Of a stretch of DNA of 46,955 nucleotides, positions 15,326 through 24,995 are shown in pieces. Positions within the stretch are counted from its first letter, which is position 1. Each line of letters begins with the position of its first letter. The position numbers and the translations under genes were made by a program. Origin of the DNA: Teichococcus aerophilus (lineage in GTDB: Bacteria > Pseudomonadota > Alphaproteobacteria > Acetobacterales > Acetobacteraceae); NCBI RefSeq assembly GCF_014490485.1, contig NZ_JACTVA010000045.1, forward strand, positions 1 to 46,955, written 5' to 3'. The notes beneath the pieces were generated by a model, which was not told where the DNA came from, searched no databases, and saw only the letters and a list, made by a program, of their open reading frames with translations.

Positions 15326-16681
15326 ATGGAAGGCAACGGGTTCACCCGTCGCACGGCGCTGCGCGCCGGTGCGGCAGGCCTGGCGGCCAGTGCGCTGCCG
15401 CTCGTCAACGTGCATGGCCAGACCGGCGGCGGCCGCCTGGCCCTTGGCCTGTGGGACCATTGGGTCCCGGTCGGCAACGACGCGATGCGGAAGCTGGTCA
15501 CCGAATGGGGCCAGAAGAACCGCGTCGACATCCAGCTCGATTTCATCACCAGCGTCGGCAACAAGAACCTGCTGACCATCGCTGCCGAGTCGCAGGCCAA
15601 GCAGGGCCATGACGTCCTCTCCTTCCCCACGTGGGAGATTCACGCCCAGTCCGAGCTCCTGGAGCCGATGGACGACGTGATGACCCGGCTGTCGCAGAAA
15701 TACGGCGCCATCAACCCGATCGTCGAATATCTGGGCAAGATCGATGGCAAGTGGCGCGCCATCCCCGCCGTGTCGGGCAGCCAGAACAAGCCCTCCCTCG
15801 GGCGGATCGACCTGCTGAAGCAGCATGGCGGCATCGACGTGCAGGCGATGTACCCGGCCAGCGACAGCGCGGCCAATACCGCCGAGCAATGGAACTGGGA
15901 AACGTTCCTGAAGGCGGCGGAAGGCTGCCAGAAGGCCGGCTTCGCCTTCGGCCTGCCGCTGGGCAATTTCCCGGACGCCAATGACTGGGTCGGCAGCCTG
16001 TTCCGCAGCTTCGGCGCGGAGCTGGTGAACGCCAAGGGCGAGATCACCGCCAATTCCGACAATGTCCGCGCCGTGCTGGCCTACGCGCAGCGTCTCTGCC
16101 AGTTCCTGCCGAACGACGTGTTCTCCTGGGACGATGCCTCCAACAACCGCGCGCTGATCTCCGGCAAGTCGGCGCTGATCTTCAATCCGCCCAGCGCCTG
16201 GGCGGTGGCCAAGCGGGATGCGCCGCAGGTGGCGGAGCAGTGCTGGACCTTCCCCGCCCCCGCCGGCGCCGCCGGGCGATTCACGCCCTACCTGCCGTAT
16301 TTCTGGGGCGTCTGGGGCTTCAGCCGCAACAAGGGCGCCGCCAAGGCGCTGATGGAGCATCTGAGCGAACGGGACCAAGCACAGGCCATGGTCGCGGCCA
16401 GCGGCGGCTACGACATCCCGCCCTTCACCAGCATGACGGATTTCGACACCTGGGCGAAGGAAGGCCCGCCGACCGGCGTGGTCTACAACTACCCGGTGCG
16501 GCCGCACCACAAGTCGCAGCAGTTCATCGCGGCATACCCGGCGCCGCCGGCCATCGCGGTGCAGATGTACAACCAGGGCATCCAGGCCAAGATGATCGCC
16601 CGCGTCGTGCAGAACAAGGAGCCGGTGGACCGCACCATCGCCTGGGTGACGCGGGAGCTGGAAGGCTTCCAGCGCGGCTGA
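15326..16681 (+). CDS. Sugar ABC transporter substrate-binding protein (family 1, Tat-exported)
   Basis: A 451-residue periplasmic binding protein of the carbohydrate uptake (CUT1, COG1653) type. The N-terminus EGNGFTRRTALRAGAAG has a twin-arginine motif (Arg8-Arg9) and a hydrophobic stretch ending near VNVHGQ, so Tat export of a folded protein is likely. Then come the alternating lobes, with DVLSFPTWEIHAQSELLEP and AIPAVSGSQNKPSLGR early and YFWGVWGFSRNKGAAKALMEH later. The start ATG 15326 follows GGGAGAGGAG. It is the first gene of a six-gene cluster for uptake and oxidation; the sugar is not identifiable. Confidence 0.92.
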   Translation: MEGNGFTRRTALRAGAAGLAASALPLVNVHGQTGGGRLALGLWDHWVPVGNDAMRKLVTEWGQKNRVDIQLDFITSVGNKNLLTIAAESQAKQGHDVLSFPTWEIHAQSELLEPMDDVMTRLSQKYGAINPIVEYLGKIDGKWRAIPAVSGSQNKPSLGRIDLLKQHGGIDVQAMYPASDSAANTAEQWNWETFLKAAEGCQKAGFAFGLPLGNFPDANDWVGSLFRSFGAELVNAKGEITANSDNVRAVLAYAQRLCQFLPNDVFSWDDASNNRALISGKSALIFNPPSAWAVAKRDAPQVAEQCWTFPAPAGAAGRFTPYLPYFWGVWGFSRNKGAAKALMEHLSERDQAQAMVAASGGYDIPPFTSMTDFDTWAKEGPPTGVVYNYPVRPHHKSQQFIAAYPAPPAIAVQMYNQGIQAKMIARVVQNKEPVDRTIAWVTRELEGFQRG

Positions 16682-16745
16682 CGCACCCGCCCGGCGGCAT
16701 GCTCCGCCGCCGGGCCTTTCCGAAGCCTGACAGGGGAGAGCTGGC

Positions 16746-17678
16746 ATGTCCCAGGCCGTCATATCCTCCAACGTCGCACCGCCATCGGCGCGCAACAGCG
16801 CCATGCGGCGGCTGGCGCGGCGCAACTCCACCACCGCCTTCCTGCTGACCTTGCCGCTGATCCTGTTGATCCTCTGCCTCGTGGTCTATCCGTTCCTCTA
16901 CGCCGTCTACCTCTCCATGCTGAACAAGCGGCAGACCCGCTTCGTCTGGCTGGACAACTTCACCTTCCTGCTGGGGCGGGAGACGTTCTGGGACGTGGTG
17001 TTCCAGTCCGTGCTCTTCGCCGTGACGGCGGTGCTGCTGAAGGCGATGATCGGCTTCATCCTGGCGCATGTGCTGCACGCCCTGCCCGCCAAGGGCCAGC
17101 GCAAGTGGCGCGGCATGCTGCTGGTGCCCTGGGTCATCCCGCCCGCTATCTCCACCCTCGCCTGGTGGTGGTTGTTCGACCCGTCCTACTCCGCCTTCAA
17201 CTGGGCGCTCGCCGGCATCGGCGTGGACCCGGTGCCCTGGCTGGGCGCGACGGGCTGGGCCCGCTTCTCCGTCATCCTGGTCAATGTCTGGTACGGCTCA
17301 CCCTTCTTCATGATCATGTACCTGGCGGCGCTGAAATCGGTGCCGGACCAACTCTACGAGGCCTCGGCCATCGATGGCGCCTCCGGCTGGCAGAAGCTGC
17401 GCTACGTGACCTTCCCGATGATGCGCAACATCATCAGCATCACCGTGCTGTTCAGCCTGATCGTCACCTTCGCCAATTTCGACATCGTCCGCATCCTGAC
17501 CAATGGCGGCCCGCAAGACAGCACGCATGTCTTCGCCACCTACGCCTTCCAGGTCGGCATCCAGTCGGGCGACATTCCGCTCGGCGCCTCGGTCAGCCTG
17601 TTCATGTTCCCGCTGCTGGCGATCTTCGCGATCTTCACGCTCCGCGGTGTCAACAAGCGTACGAAGGAGATGTCGTGA
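16746..17678 (+). CDS. Sugar ABC transporter permease (MalF/UgpA type)
   Basis: A 310-residue inner-membrane permease with about six helices. The N-terminal helix is TAFLLTLPLILLILCLVVYP (about residues 35-54). The cytoplasmic EAA loop that docks onto the ATPase is EASAIDGASGWQKLRYVTFP. The start at ATG 16746 follows GGGGAGAG, and 64 bases separate it from the binding-protein stop. It forms the channel with the second permease encoded directly downstream. Conserved RILTNGGPQDSTHVFATYAF before the last helix is typical of CUT1 permeases. Confidence 0.93.
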   Translation: MSQAVISSNVAPPSARNSAMRRLARRNSTTAFLLTLPLILLILCLVVYPFLYAVYLSMLNKRQTRFVWLDNFTFLLGRETFWDVVFQSVLFAVTAVLLKAMIGFILAHVLHALPAKGQRKWRGMLLVPWVIPPAISTLAWWWLFDPSYSAFNWALAGIGVDPVPWLGATGWARFSVILVNVWYGSPFFMIMYLAALKSVPDQLYEASAIDGASGWQKLRYVTFPMMRNIISITVLFSLIVTFANFDIVRILTNGGPQDSTHVFATYAFQVGIQSGDIPLGASVSLFMFPLLAIFAIFTLRGVNKRTKEMS

Positions 17679-17679
17679 G

Positions 17680-18579
17680 ATGAGCTCCACCGCCGCCTCC
17701 CCCACTCCCTTCGTGCCGGCCGAGATCAAGCATGGCAGCCTAAAGAACGAACGCCGCTGGGCGATGATCGGCGCCTATATCGCGCTGGCGGTGTTCGTGC
17801 TGTTCTTCATGATCCCGCCCTTCCACATGCTGATGACCAGCCTGAAAAGCAGTGCCGAGATCGCCGACCTCTCCGGCAATCCCTGGATCGTCCGCAGCCC
17901 CACCCTGTCCAACTATTGGGAGCTGCTGACCCAGGGCAATTACATGATCCACTTCCGCAACTCGGTGATCGTCACGGTCTGCACGGTGCTGATCAGCATG
18001 ATCATCTCCACCATGGCGGCCTTCGCCCTGGCGCGGATGAAGTTCTGGGGCAGCGCCACGCTGGCCACCGGCGTCTTCCTCACCTACCTGGTGCCGGAGA
18101 CGCTGCTGTTCATCCCGATGTTCCAGATCGTCGGCAGCCTCGGCCTCTACAACAACCTCTGGGCCATGGTGCTGATCTTCCCGACGCTGACGGTGCCCTT
18201 CTGCACCTGGATCATGATCGGCTACTTCGCCTCCATCCCGAAGGAGCTGGACGAGGCGGCGCTGATCGACGGCGCGAGCCATATCCAGATGCTGCTGAAG
18301 ATCTTCATCCCCGTGGCCCTGCCCGGCATCCTGGCGGCGATGATCTTCGCCTTCACGGTCTCCTGGGCGGCGTTCATCTACCCCATCGCCTTCCTGGTCA
18401 GCTCGGACCAGATGGTGCTGACGGTGGGCATCGTGTCGGACCTCATCCGCGCCGACACCTTCCAGTGGGGCAAGATCATGGCCGGCGCGTTGATGGCGGC
18501 TTTGCCGCCGCTGCTCGTCTATGCTTTCCTCATGGACTATTATATCGCCGGCCTCACCGCCGGTGCGACGAAGGGCTAG
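17680..18579 (+). CDS. Sugar ABC transporter permease (MalG/UgpE type)
   Basis: A 299-residue permease beginning at ATG 17680, one base after the previous stop. Helix 1 is GAYIALAVFVLFFMIPPFHM, followed by the periplasmic loop with LSNYWELLTQGNY. The EAA loop is DEAALIDGASHIQMLLKIFIP, and the protein ends with LMDYYIAGLTAGATKG, the usual C-terminus for this class. It pairs with the upstream MalF-type permease. A stable hairpin (18586-18613) follows within a 153-base gap before the ATPase gene. Confidence 0.93.
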   Translation: MSSTAASPTPFVPAEIKHGSLKNERRWAMIGAYIALAVFVLFFMIPPFHMLMTSLKSSAEIADLSGNPWIVRSPTLSNYWELLTQGNYMIHFRNSVIVTVCTVLISMIISTMAAFALARMKFWGSATLATGVFLTYLVPETLLFIPMFQIVGSLGLYNNLWAMVLIFPTLTVPFCTWIMIGYFASIPKELDEAALIDGASHIQMLLKIFIPVALPGILAAMIFAFTVSWAAFIYPIAFLVSSDQMVLTVGIVSDLIRADTFQWGKIMAGALMAALPPLLVYAFLMDYYIAGLTAGATKG

Positions 18580-18585
18580 GCGCGA

Positions 18586-18613
18586 GCGCCCGGGGTGGCA
18601 TCACCCAGGGCGC
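18586..18613 (+). promoter_or_regulatory. Stem-loop between permease and ATPase genes
   Basis: GCGCCC (18586-18591) pairs with GGGCGC (18608-18613), and inside it GGGTG pairs with CACCC around a GCAT loop. There is no T run, so it is more likely an mRNA-processing or stability element than a full terminator. It lies seven bases after the permease stop. Confidence 0.5.
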
Positions 18614-18732
18614 GAGGCGCGATACGACACTGAGCCGGAGCCCGTGCCCGCCACCTGCTGGCGGCATGGGAGCCGGGGCCGCGACCCCCGCGAACGGGGG
18701 CCGGACGCTGACAAACGGTAGGGAAGACAAGA

Positions 18733-19829
<1,097 letters not shown>

Positions 19830-19833
<4 letters not shown>

Positions 19834-20573
19834 GCGGCTTCGCCTGGGTTACCGGTGCCGGCTCCGGCATCGGCCGTGCGGTGGCGATCGCACTGGCCAA
19901 GGCCGGCTGGCGCCTCGCCCTTACCGGACGGCGGGAGGAAGCGTTGCGGGAAACCGCCGCGATGCTCGGCGGGGCGGACGCCCTGATCCTGCCGGCCGAC
20001 CTGACCGACTCCGCGGCGGTGGAAGCCGTCGTCGCGCGGCTGCCGGAAGCGCCTTCGCTGCTGGTGAACAATGCCGGCGCCAACACGCCGAAGCGGCACT
20101 GGCACCACATCTCGCCCGCCAATGCGCGGGCGCTGGTGGATGCCAACCTGACGGCACCCTTCCTCACCAGCCTGGCGGTGCTGCCGGGCATGAAGCAGCG
20201 TGGCGGCGGGTTGATCGTGCAGATCGCCTCGGTGGCCGGTAAGGGTGCCTCGCCCGTCTCCGGCCCCGCCTATATCGCGGCCAAGACCGGCTTCGTCGCC
20301 CTCTCCGCCTCGCTGAACGCGGAGAACGGCATCCACGGCATCCGCAGCACCTGCATCTGCCCGGGCGAGGTGGCGACGCCGATCCTGGATCTGCGCCCGA
20401 CGCCGCCCTCGGCCGAGGACCGCGCCACCATGCTGCAGCCGGAGGACGTGGCGGCCGCCGTGCTGTTCGCCGCCAACATGCCGCCGCATGTCTGCCTGAA
20501 CGAGATCGTCATCACCCCCACCTACAACCGCGAGCACGCGGCAGGGGCGAAGGCCGTCTACAGTCTGCCCTGA
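19830..20573 (+). CDS. SDR-family oxidoreductase
   Basis: A 247-residue short-chain dehydrogenase/reductase. The cofactor motif is TGAGSGIG (8-15), NNAG lies at 80-83, and the catalytic residues are Ser134, Tyr148 and Lys152 (YIAAK). GEVATPI is the usual segment after the active site. The basic residues at LTGRREE (about 31-37) suggest NADP preference. The GTG start at 19830 overlaps the ABC ATPase stop (GTGA), so it is translationally tied to the importer and probably oxidises the imported sugar or polyol. Substrate unknown. Confidence 0.92.
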
Positions 20574-20618
20574 CCGTCATGCCGAGCGTGGCGCACCGGC
20601 CTGAAACGATGCTGGCTA

Positions 20619-20641
20619 GGGGATGGGCTTCGCCCGTCCCC
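20619..20641 (+). terminator. Hairpin between the SDR and Ldh2 genes
   Basis: GGGGATGGGC (20619-20628) pairs with GCCCGTCCCC (20632-20641) around a TTC loop; the 10-bp stem has one wobble. There is no T run, so termination would be partial. The rest of the 288-base gap 20574-20861 shows no gene. Confidence 0.45.
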
Positions 20642-20861
20642 CCGCCTCCCCGGCCATGCCGCATCGGTGGCAGGCGCCACGCGGCGGCGCACGGACACAC
20701 CCTCCCGGCTCGCCCCTACGCCTTTACGGGGGAATCCGCCTGTGCGCCCCGCTCACGGCGCCACCTGCCGACACATCGCGAAGTGCTCGCCTGTCCAGCA
20801 CCGCCGCCATGCTGCAGCATCTCCCGGCTCGCTTTTCCAGATACCAACCGAGGCCCTGTCC

Positions 20862-21953
20862 ATGACATCTGAACCCGCCATTTCCATCCAGCCCGCCGCG
20901 CTGGAGGAGATGATCCGCGGCATCTTCTCCGCCATCGGCTGCGATGCGGATGAAGCGCAGACCATTGCCAATCACCTGGTGGAATCCAACCTCGCCGGCC
21001 ATGACAGCCACGGCGTGGTGCGGGTGCCGCGCTATGTGGACTGGCACAAGGCCGGGTACCTGGTGGTCGGCCGTACGCCGGAGGTGGTGACGGATGGCGG
21101 CGCCTTCCTGTTGCTGGATGCCGGGCACGGCTTCGGCCAGTCCGTGACCAAGAAGGCCGTGGCGCTGGGGATCGAGCGCGCGCAGCAGCACGGCGCCGCC
21201 GTGGTGGCGCTGCGCAACACCGGCCATTGCGGCCGCATCGGCACCTATGCCGAGCAGGCCATCGCCGCCGGGCTGCTCTCCATCCATTTCGTCAACGTCG
21301 CCGGCTCGGTGCTGGTGGCACCGTTCGGCGGCGTGGACCGCCGCTTCTCCACCGCGCCCATCGCCATCGGCATGCCGCTGGAAGGCCGCCCGGTGGTGTT
21401 GGATTTCGCCACCTCCCTGGTGGCGGAAGGCAAGGTGCTGGTGGCCAGCAATGGCGGCAAGGACCTGCCGGCCGGCGCGCTGATCGAGCCCGATGGCAGC
21501 TACTCCAGCGACCCGCACACCCTGTATGGCGACTATGCCGCGGTGGGTCCGCGCATCCCCGGCAACGGTCCCGGCGCCATCCGCGCCTTCGGCGACCACA
21601 AGGGCTCCGGCCTTGCCCTGATGTGCGAGTTGCTGGCCGGTGCCTTCACCGCCGGCGGCTGCGCCGGCCCGACCAAGACGCGCGGCTGCATCACCAACGG
21701 CCTGCTCTCCATCTACCTCTCCCCGGCGCATTTCGGCACCGAGGCGGAGTTCCAGCGCATGGGCCGCGAATACGTGGACTGGGTGGCCGCCAGCCGGCCG
21801 ATCGACCCCGCCGCCGGCGTCCTGCTGCCGGGCGAGGTGGAGGCCCGCTACCGCGCCAGCCGCCTGCGCGATGGCCTGAACCTGCCCGCCAGCATCTGGG
21901 AAGACCTGCGCCGCACCGCGACGACCCTTGGGGTCGCCGTACCCGCGGTGTAA
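20862..21953 (+). CDS. Ldh2-family malate/L-lactate/ureidoglycolate dehydrogenase
   Basis: A 363-residue NAD(P)-dependent oxidoreductase of the Ldh2/YlbC/ComC family, which is unrelated to classical MDH/LDH. Signature segments are NLVESNLAGHDSHGVVRVPRY-like residues near 40-60, RNTGHCGRIGTYAEQA (catalytic His region), FSTAPIAIGMP, DFATSLVAEGKVLVA, and FGDHKGSGLALMCELLAGA. Family members oxidise 2-hydroxy acids such as malate, sulfolactate, ureidoglycolate or sugar acids. The start MTSEPAISIQP was chosen because the long in-frame upstream part is not conserved-looking. It lies 288 bases after the SDR on the same strand, so the link to the importer is likely but not certain. Confidence 0.9.
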   Translation: MTSEPAISIQPAALEEMIRGIFSAIGCDADEAQTIANHLVESNLAGHDSHGVVRVPRYVDWHKAGYLVVGRTPEVVTDGGAFLLLDAGHGFGQSVTKKAVALGIERAQQHGAAVVALRNTGHCGRIGTYAEQAIAAGLLSIHFVNVAGSVLVAPFGGVDRRFSTAPIAIGMPLEGRPVVLDFATSLVAEGKVLVASNGGKDLPAGALIEPDGSYSSDPHTLYGDYAAVGPRIPGNGPGAIRAFGDHKGSGLALMCELLAGAFTAGGCAGPTKTRGCITNGLLSIYLSPAHFGTEAEFQRMGREYVDWVAASRPIDPAAGVLLPGEVEARYRASRLRDGLNLPASIWEDLRRTATTLGVAVPAV

Positions 21954-22066
21954 GAACCCTGGGCCGGGGCGGGCGCATGGCGCCGCCCCGGCTTCATGGA
22001 TCTGCGTGACCGACGCTGCCCGGCGCTCCTGCCCCAGGCGAACACGCTCTGCAGGAGGCCGGCCGC

Positions 22067-23809
22067 ATGCGCGTCGCCACCCCACCGGCCGTGGCGCGGC
22101 GCCGGCTGGCTTTCACCCTGCTCTGCCTGGGCATCGGGCTGCTGCTGCTGGCGCTGCTGTGGCGGGCCCTGGCCCCGGGGGGCTGGACGGGATGGGAAAT
22201 CGCCATCCTGCTGGCCTATGCCGGCACCATTCCGTGGTCCGCCATCTCCGCCGCCAATGCACTGGTCGGGTTCGTGCTGCGCCTCTCCCGCCCGCTGCCG
22301 CCGCTGGAGCCCGCTCCTTCCCTGCACCGGGCACACGCCACGCCTTTGCCCGACCGCACGGCGCAAGACGCCTCCCCCTCGGGCCATCACACCGGCACGT
22401 CCCGCGCCGCCATCGCGCTTTGCATCCGCAATGAGACGATGGCCGATGTCCTGGCCCCGCTTCCCGCCCTGCTGGATGGGCTGGAAGCGGCCGGGCAAGG
22501 CCACCGCTTCGTGCTCTGGTTCCTCTCCGACACGCAGGACCCGGTGAAGGCGGCACGGGAGGAAACGGCCATCGCCGGCTTCCTCGCCCAGCGCGCCGGC
22601 CGGCCGATTCCGGTGCGCTACCGCCGCCGCATGCACAATACCGGCTTCAAGGCCGGCAATGTCATGGAGTTCATGGACCAGCACGCCGCCGGCCTCGATT
22701 TCATGCTGAGCCTCGATGCGGACTCCGCCATGTCCGCCGCCGCTGTGCTGCGGCTGGTGGCGGCGATGGATGCCGACCCGAAGCTGGCCATCCTGCAGCA
22801 GCTTATCGCCGGCCGGCCGGCCGAGGCCGCCTTCGCGCGCCTGTTCCAGTTCGGCATGCGCGCCGGCATGCGCAGCTGGGCGACGGGGCAGGATTGGTGG
22901 CAGGCGGATGAAGGCCCGTATTGGGGCCATAACGCCATCATCCGCATCCCCGCCTTCCGCGCCCATGCCCGGCTGGACGACCTGCCGAATGGCGACCAGC
23001 TGCTCAGCCACGACCAGATCGAGGCCGTGCGCCTGCATGCCGCCGGCTGGAAGGTGCGCTGCCTGCCGGACGACACCGGCAGCCTGGAAGCCAGCCCGCC
23101 CGCCATGCCGGAATTCCTGTTGCGGGACCGCCGCTGGGGCGCCGGCAACATGCAGTACTGGCCGCTGCTGGCGCTGCCCTGGCTGCGGCCGATGGGCCGC
23201 TGGCAACTGGCACAGGCCATCCTGCTGTTCGTTACCGCGCCGCTCTGGCTGGTGCTGCTGGCGGCGGCGGTGGGCAACGCCGTCTCCGGCGGCGGCGCCA
23301 CCACGCCGCCCGGCGCGCTTGCGGCGGTGCTGGTCGCCACCTGGCTCGCCTATTATGCGCCGAAGCTGACTGGCTACCTGGAAGCGCTGCTGCGCACACC
23401 ACTAGCGCGCAGCTTCGGCGGCCGCTGCATGCTGCTACGCGGCATCGTGGCCGAGATTGCCTTCACCACGATGTTCGAGCCAGTGAGCCTGACCAGCAAG
23501 GGCCTGCACCTGCTGGCGTTGCCCTTTGGCGGTGGCGCCGGCTGGGCACCGCAAAACCGCCAGGCCCGCGGCGTGGCCTGGGCGGACGCGGCGCGGCTGC
23601 TCTGGCCGCAGACCTTGCTGGGGGCCGCCGGCCTGGCGGCGCTGCTGTTGGCCGGCGGTACGGCGCCGCTCTGGGGCGCGCCGATTCTGCTGCCGCTGCT
23701 GCTGGCCATCCCGTTCTGCGTCGCCACTGCTTCTCCCACTCTGTCGTCCTGGCTGCGGCGCGGTCGCTTCTGCGCCACGCCAGAGGAACTGGCGGGGACG
23801 GCTGGCTGA
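22067..23809 (+). CDS. mdoH: Glucan glucosyltransferase MdoH/OpgH-like
   Basis: A 580-residue GT2-family membrane glycosyltransferase. Two helices near the N-terminus precede the catalytic domain: ALCIRNETMADVLA, NTGFKAGNVMEFMD, the DxD-type LSLDADSAMS, the acceptor/TED-like DEGPYWGHNAIIR and SHDQIEAVRL, and a QxxRW-like RDRRWGAGNMQYW. Several C-terminal helices follow. This matches OpgH, which makes osmoregulated periplasmic glucans from UDP-glucose at the inner membrane. It is much shorter than E. coli OpgH (847 residues), lacking the long N-terminal cytoplasmic region. The usual partner opgG is not beside it. The start at ATG 22067 follows GCAGGAGG. Confidence 0.88.
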   Translation: MRVATPPAVARRRLAFTLLCLGIGLLLLALLWRALAPGGWTGWEIAILLAYAGTIPWSAISAANALVGFVLRLSRPLPPLEPAPSLHRAHATPLPDRTAQDASPSGHHTGTSRAAIALCIRNETMADVLAPLPALLDGLEAAGQGHRFVLWFLSDTQDPVKAAREETAIAGFLAQRAGRPIPVRYRRRMHNTGFKAGNVMEFMDQHAAGLDFMLSLDADSAMSAAAVLRLVAAMDADPKLAILQQLIAGRPAEAAFARLFQFGMRAGMRSWATGQDWWQADEGPYWGHNAIIRIPAFRAHARLDDLPNGDQLLSHDQIEAVRLHAAGWKVRCLPDDTGSLEASPPAMPEFLLRDRRWGAGNMQYWPLLALPWLRPMGRWQLAQAILLFVTAPLWLVLLAAAVGNAVSGGGATTPPGALAAVLVATWLAYYAPKLTGYLEALLRTPLARSFGGRCMLLRGIVAEIAFTTMFEPVSLTSKGLHLLALPFGGGAGWAPQNRQARGVAWADAARLLWPQTLLGAAGLAALLLAGGTAPLWGAPILLPLLLAIPFCVATASPTLSSWLRRGRFCATPEELAGTAG

Positions 23810-23858
23810 GGAGCTGTGCCCCGGACAGCAACGCCTGATAAGGGTGATGCCGGGCTGG

Positions 23859-24178
23859 AACCGATCGACAATTCAACGTGGGGCGGGGAAGAAGGTCGGG
23901 GGACGAATTTCCCTGCGTAAACGTATACGTTTACGCCATCTTTTTCTGTCCGTTGGCGCGGGGCTTCAGGACTGGTGGGTGTAGCCGTGAGCAAGATCAT
24001 GGGCCGCTCGGGCGGAACCGCCTGCCTCCGGCGGCTCTGACCAACGACGTGATGTTGGTCTGGGCCCAGAATGGCCGACGCCCTCAGAGCTACTCCCGAA
24101 CGACTCGCAGAAAAAAAAGAAGGGGTCGGGGAATTCCTTCCCCGGCCTTCCTGCCAAGGCTGCATGTCGATCTGCCCC
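23859..24178. repeat. Intergenic repeat D (about 320 bp, inverted relative to A)
   Basis: Fills most of the 436-base gap between convergent mdoH and the PEP-CTERM gene. Its plus strand aligns with the reverse complement of copy A: CCATCTTTTTCTGTC, then GTTGGCG-GGGGCTTCA, GTGAGCAAG, TGGCCGACGCCC near the right, and the outer end GGCTGCATGTCGATCTGCCC. The right arm is GGGGAATTCCTTCCCC preceded by an A-rich run. The left arm is degenerate and contains a 22-base palindrome not found in the other copies. No ORF. Confidence 0.75.
23915..23936. repeat. Perfect 22-bp palindrome inside repeat D
   Basis: GCGTAAACGTA followed by its exact reverse complement, TACGTTTACGC. It sits in the left arm where copy A has a plain hairpin. 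It could be an operator-like binding site or the scar of an insertion. Confidence 0.6.
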
Positions 24179-24245
24179 GCGCTACTGCTGGCATCATGCG
24201 GCAGCAGGCCAGGCGGCTAAGCCATCGCTCCCAAAGGCCGGAGCG

Positions 24246-24947
24246 TCACGCCCGGCGCCGCCGCAGCGCTACTCCAAGCCCCAGCAGCGCCACCGCCAAG
24301 AGGCTGACCGAGCCCGGTTCCGGCACAGGGGTGTACCTCAGCACCATGGCCTCGTTCAGTTTGAACGAGGCAAAGTTGTCGGTATCCGCCGTGCGAAAGA
24401 TGGTGATGGTATCGGTCGGCGCGAACAGCTCACCCCAGAAGCCCTGGTAGCGGAACGGGCTGGGGCCGGAGAAATCCTCCAGCCGGAAGCCGAAGAACGG
24501 CACGTTGCCCCAGCCCGAGCCCTCGAACCGGTAATCCAGCATGCCATACAGGCCGACCACCTCGTAGGGCAGCTTGTAGGTGATGGCCTTGACGCCGAGG
24601 CAGCCGTTGAACAGCGGATGGCAATTGAATACGCCCGACAGCCGCCCTTCCGCCGGCGGCTGCGGCAGTGCGGCCAGGCTGCGGTCGCTGTAGCCGCTCG
24701 GGGCATAGGGGCTTGCCCCAGGGCCGACATAGACCGGATCGTTTGCCGTGGCGCGGGTCCAGCCGCCATAGGTGTCGCTGAACTGTTCCGCCACCAGCGG
24801 CAGGGGGCTCGCGGCAACGGCCGGCAGGGCACCCAACGCGGCATTCCAGTCATCGACCTTCAGATACGCCGCCTCGGCCCGGGGGGCGGCACCGGCCAGC
24901 GCCACGGCTGCCATCACGCCGAAGACCATCTTCCTCAACCGGCTCAT
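24246..24947 (-). CDS. PEP-CTERM sorting-domain exoprotein
   Basis: A 233-residue secreted protein. The signal peptide is MSRLRKMVFGVMAAVALAGA, with cleavage near residue 26 (AEA). The body has no recognised domain (YLKVDDWNAALGALP, FNCHPLFNGCLG with two Cys). The C-terminus is a canonical PEP-CTERM tripartite signal: VPEPG, a hydrophobic helix SVSLLAVALLGLGVAL, then RRRR. Exosortase recognises this and moves the protein to the envelope or extracellular polysaccharide. The start at 24947 follows AGGGGAGG; a longer frame to 25019 is unlikely. A sigma-54-like promoter lies just upstream. The exosortase gene is not in the window. Confidence 0.88.
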   Translation of the reverse strand: MSRLRKMVFGVMAAVALAGAAPRAEAAYLKVDDWNAALGALPAVAASPLPLVAEQFSDTYGGWTRATANDPVYVGPGASPYAPSGYSDRSLAALPQPPAEGRLSGVFNCHPLFNGCLGVKAITYKLPYEVVGLYGMLDYRFEGSGWGNVPFFGFRLEDFSGPSPFRYQGFWGELFAPTDTITIFRTADTDNFASFKLNEAMVLRYTPVPEPGSVSLLAVALLGLGVALRRRRA

Positions 24948-24979
24948 CCTTGCCTCCCCTGCATCAGCAAAAGGCAGGA

Positions 24980-24995
24980 AGCACAAACCATACCA
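24980..24995 (-). promoter_or_regulatory. Sigma-54-type promoter candidate of the PEP-CTERM gene
   Basis: On the minus strand TGGTATGGTTTGTGCT has the invariant GG and GC dinucleotides separated by 10 bases and matches 9 of 12 informative positions of TGGCACG-N4-TTGCW. Transcription would start about 12 bases further on, leaving a ~20-base leader with the ribosome site at 24950-24957. Many PEP-CTERM systems are controlled by the RpoN-dependent PrsK/PrsR pair. Confidence 0.5.
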
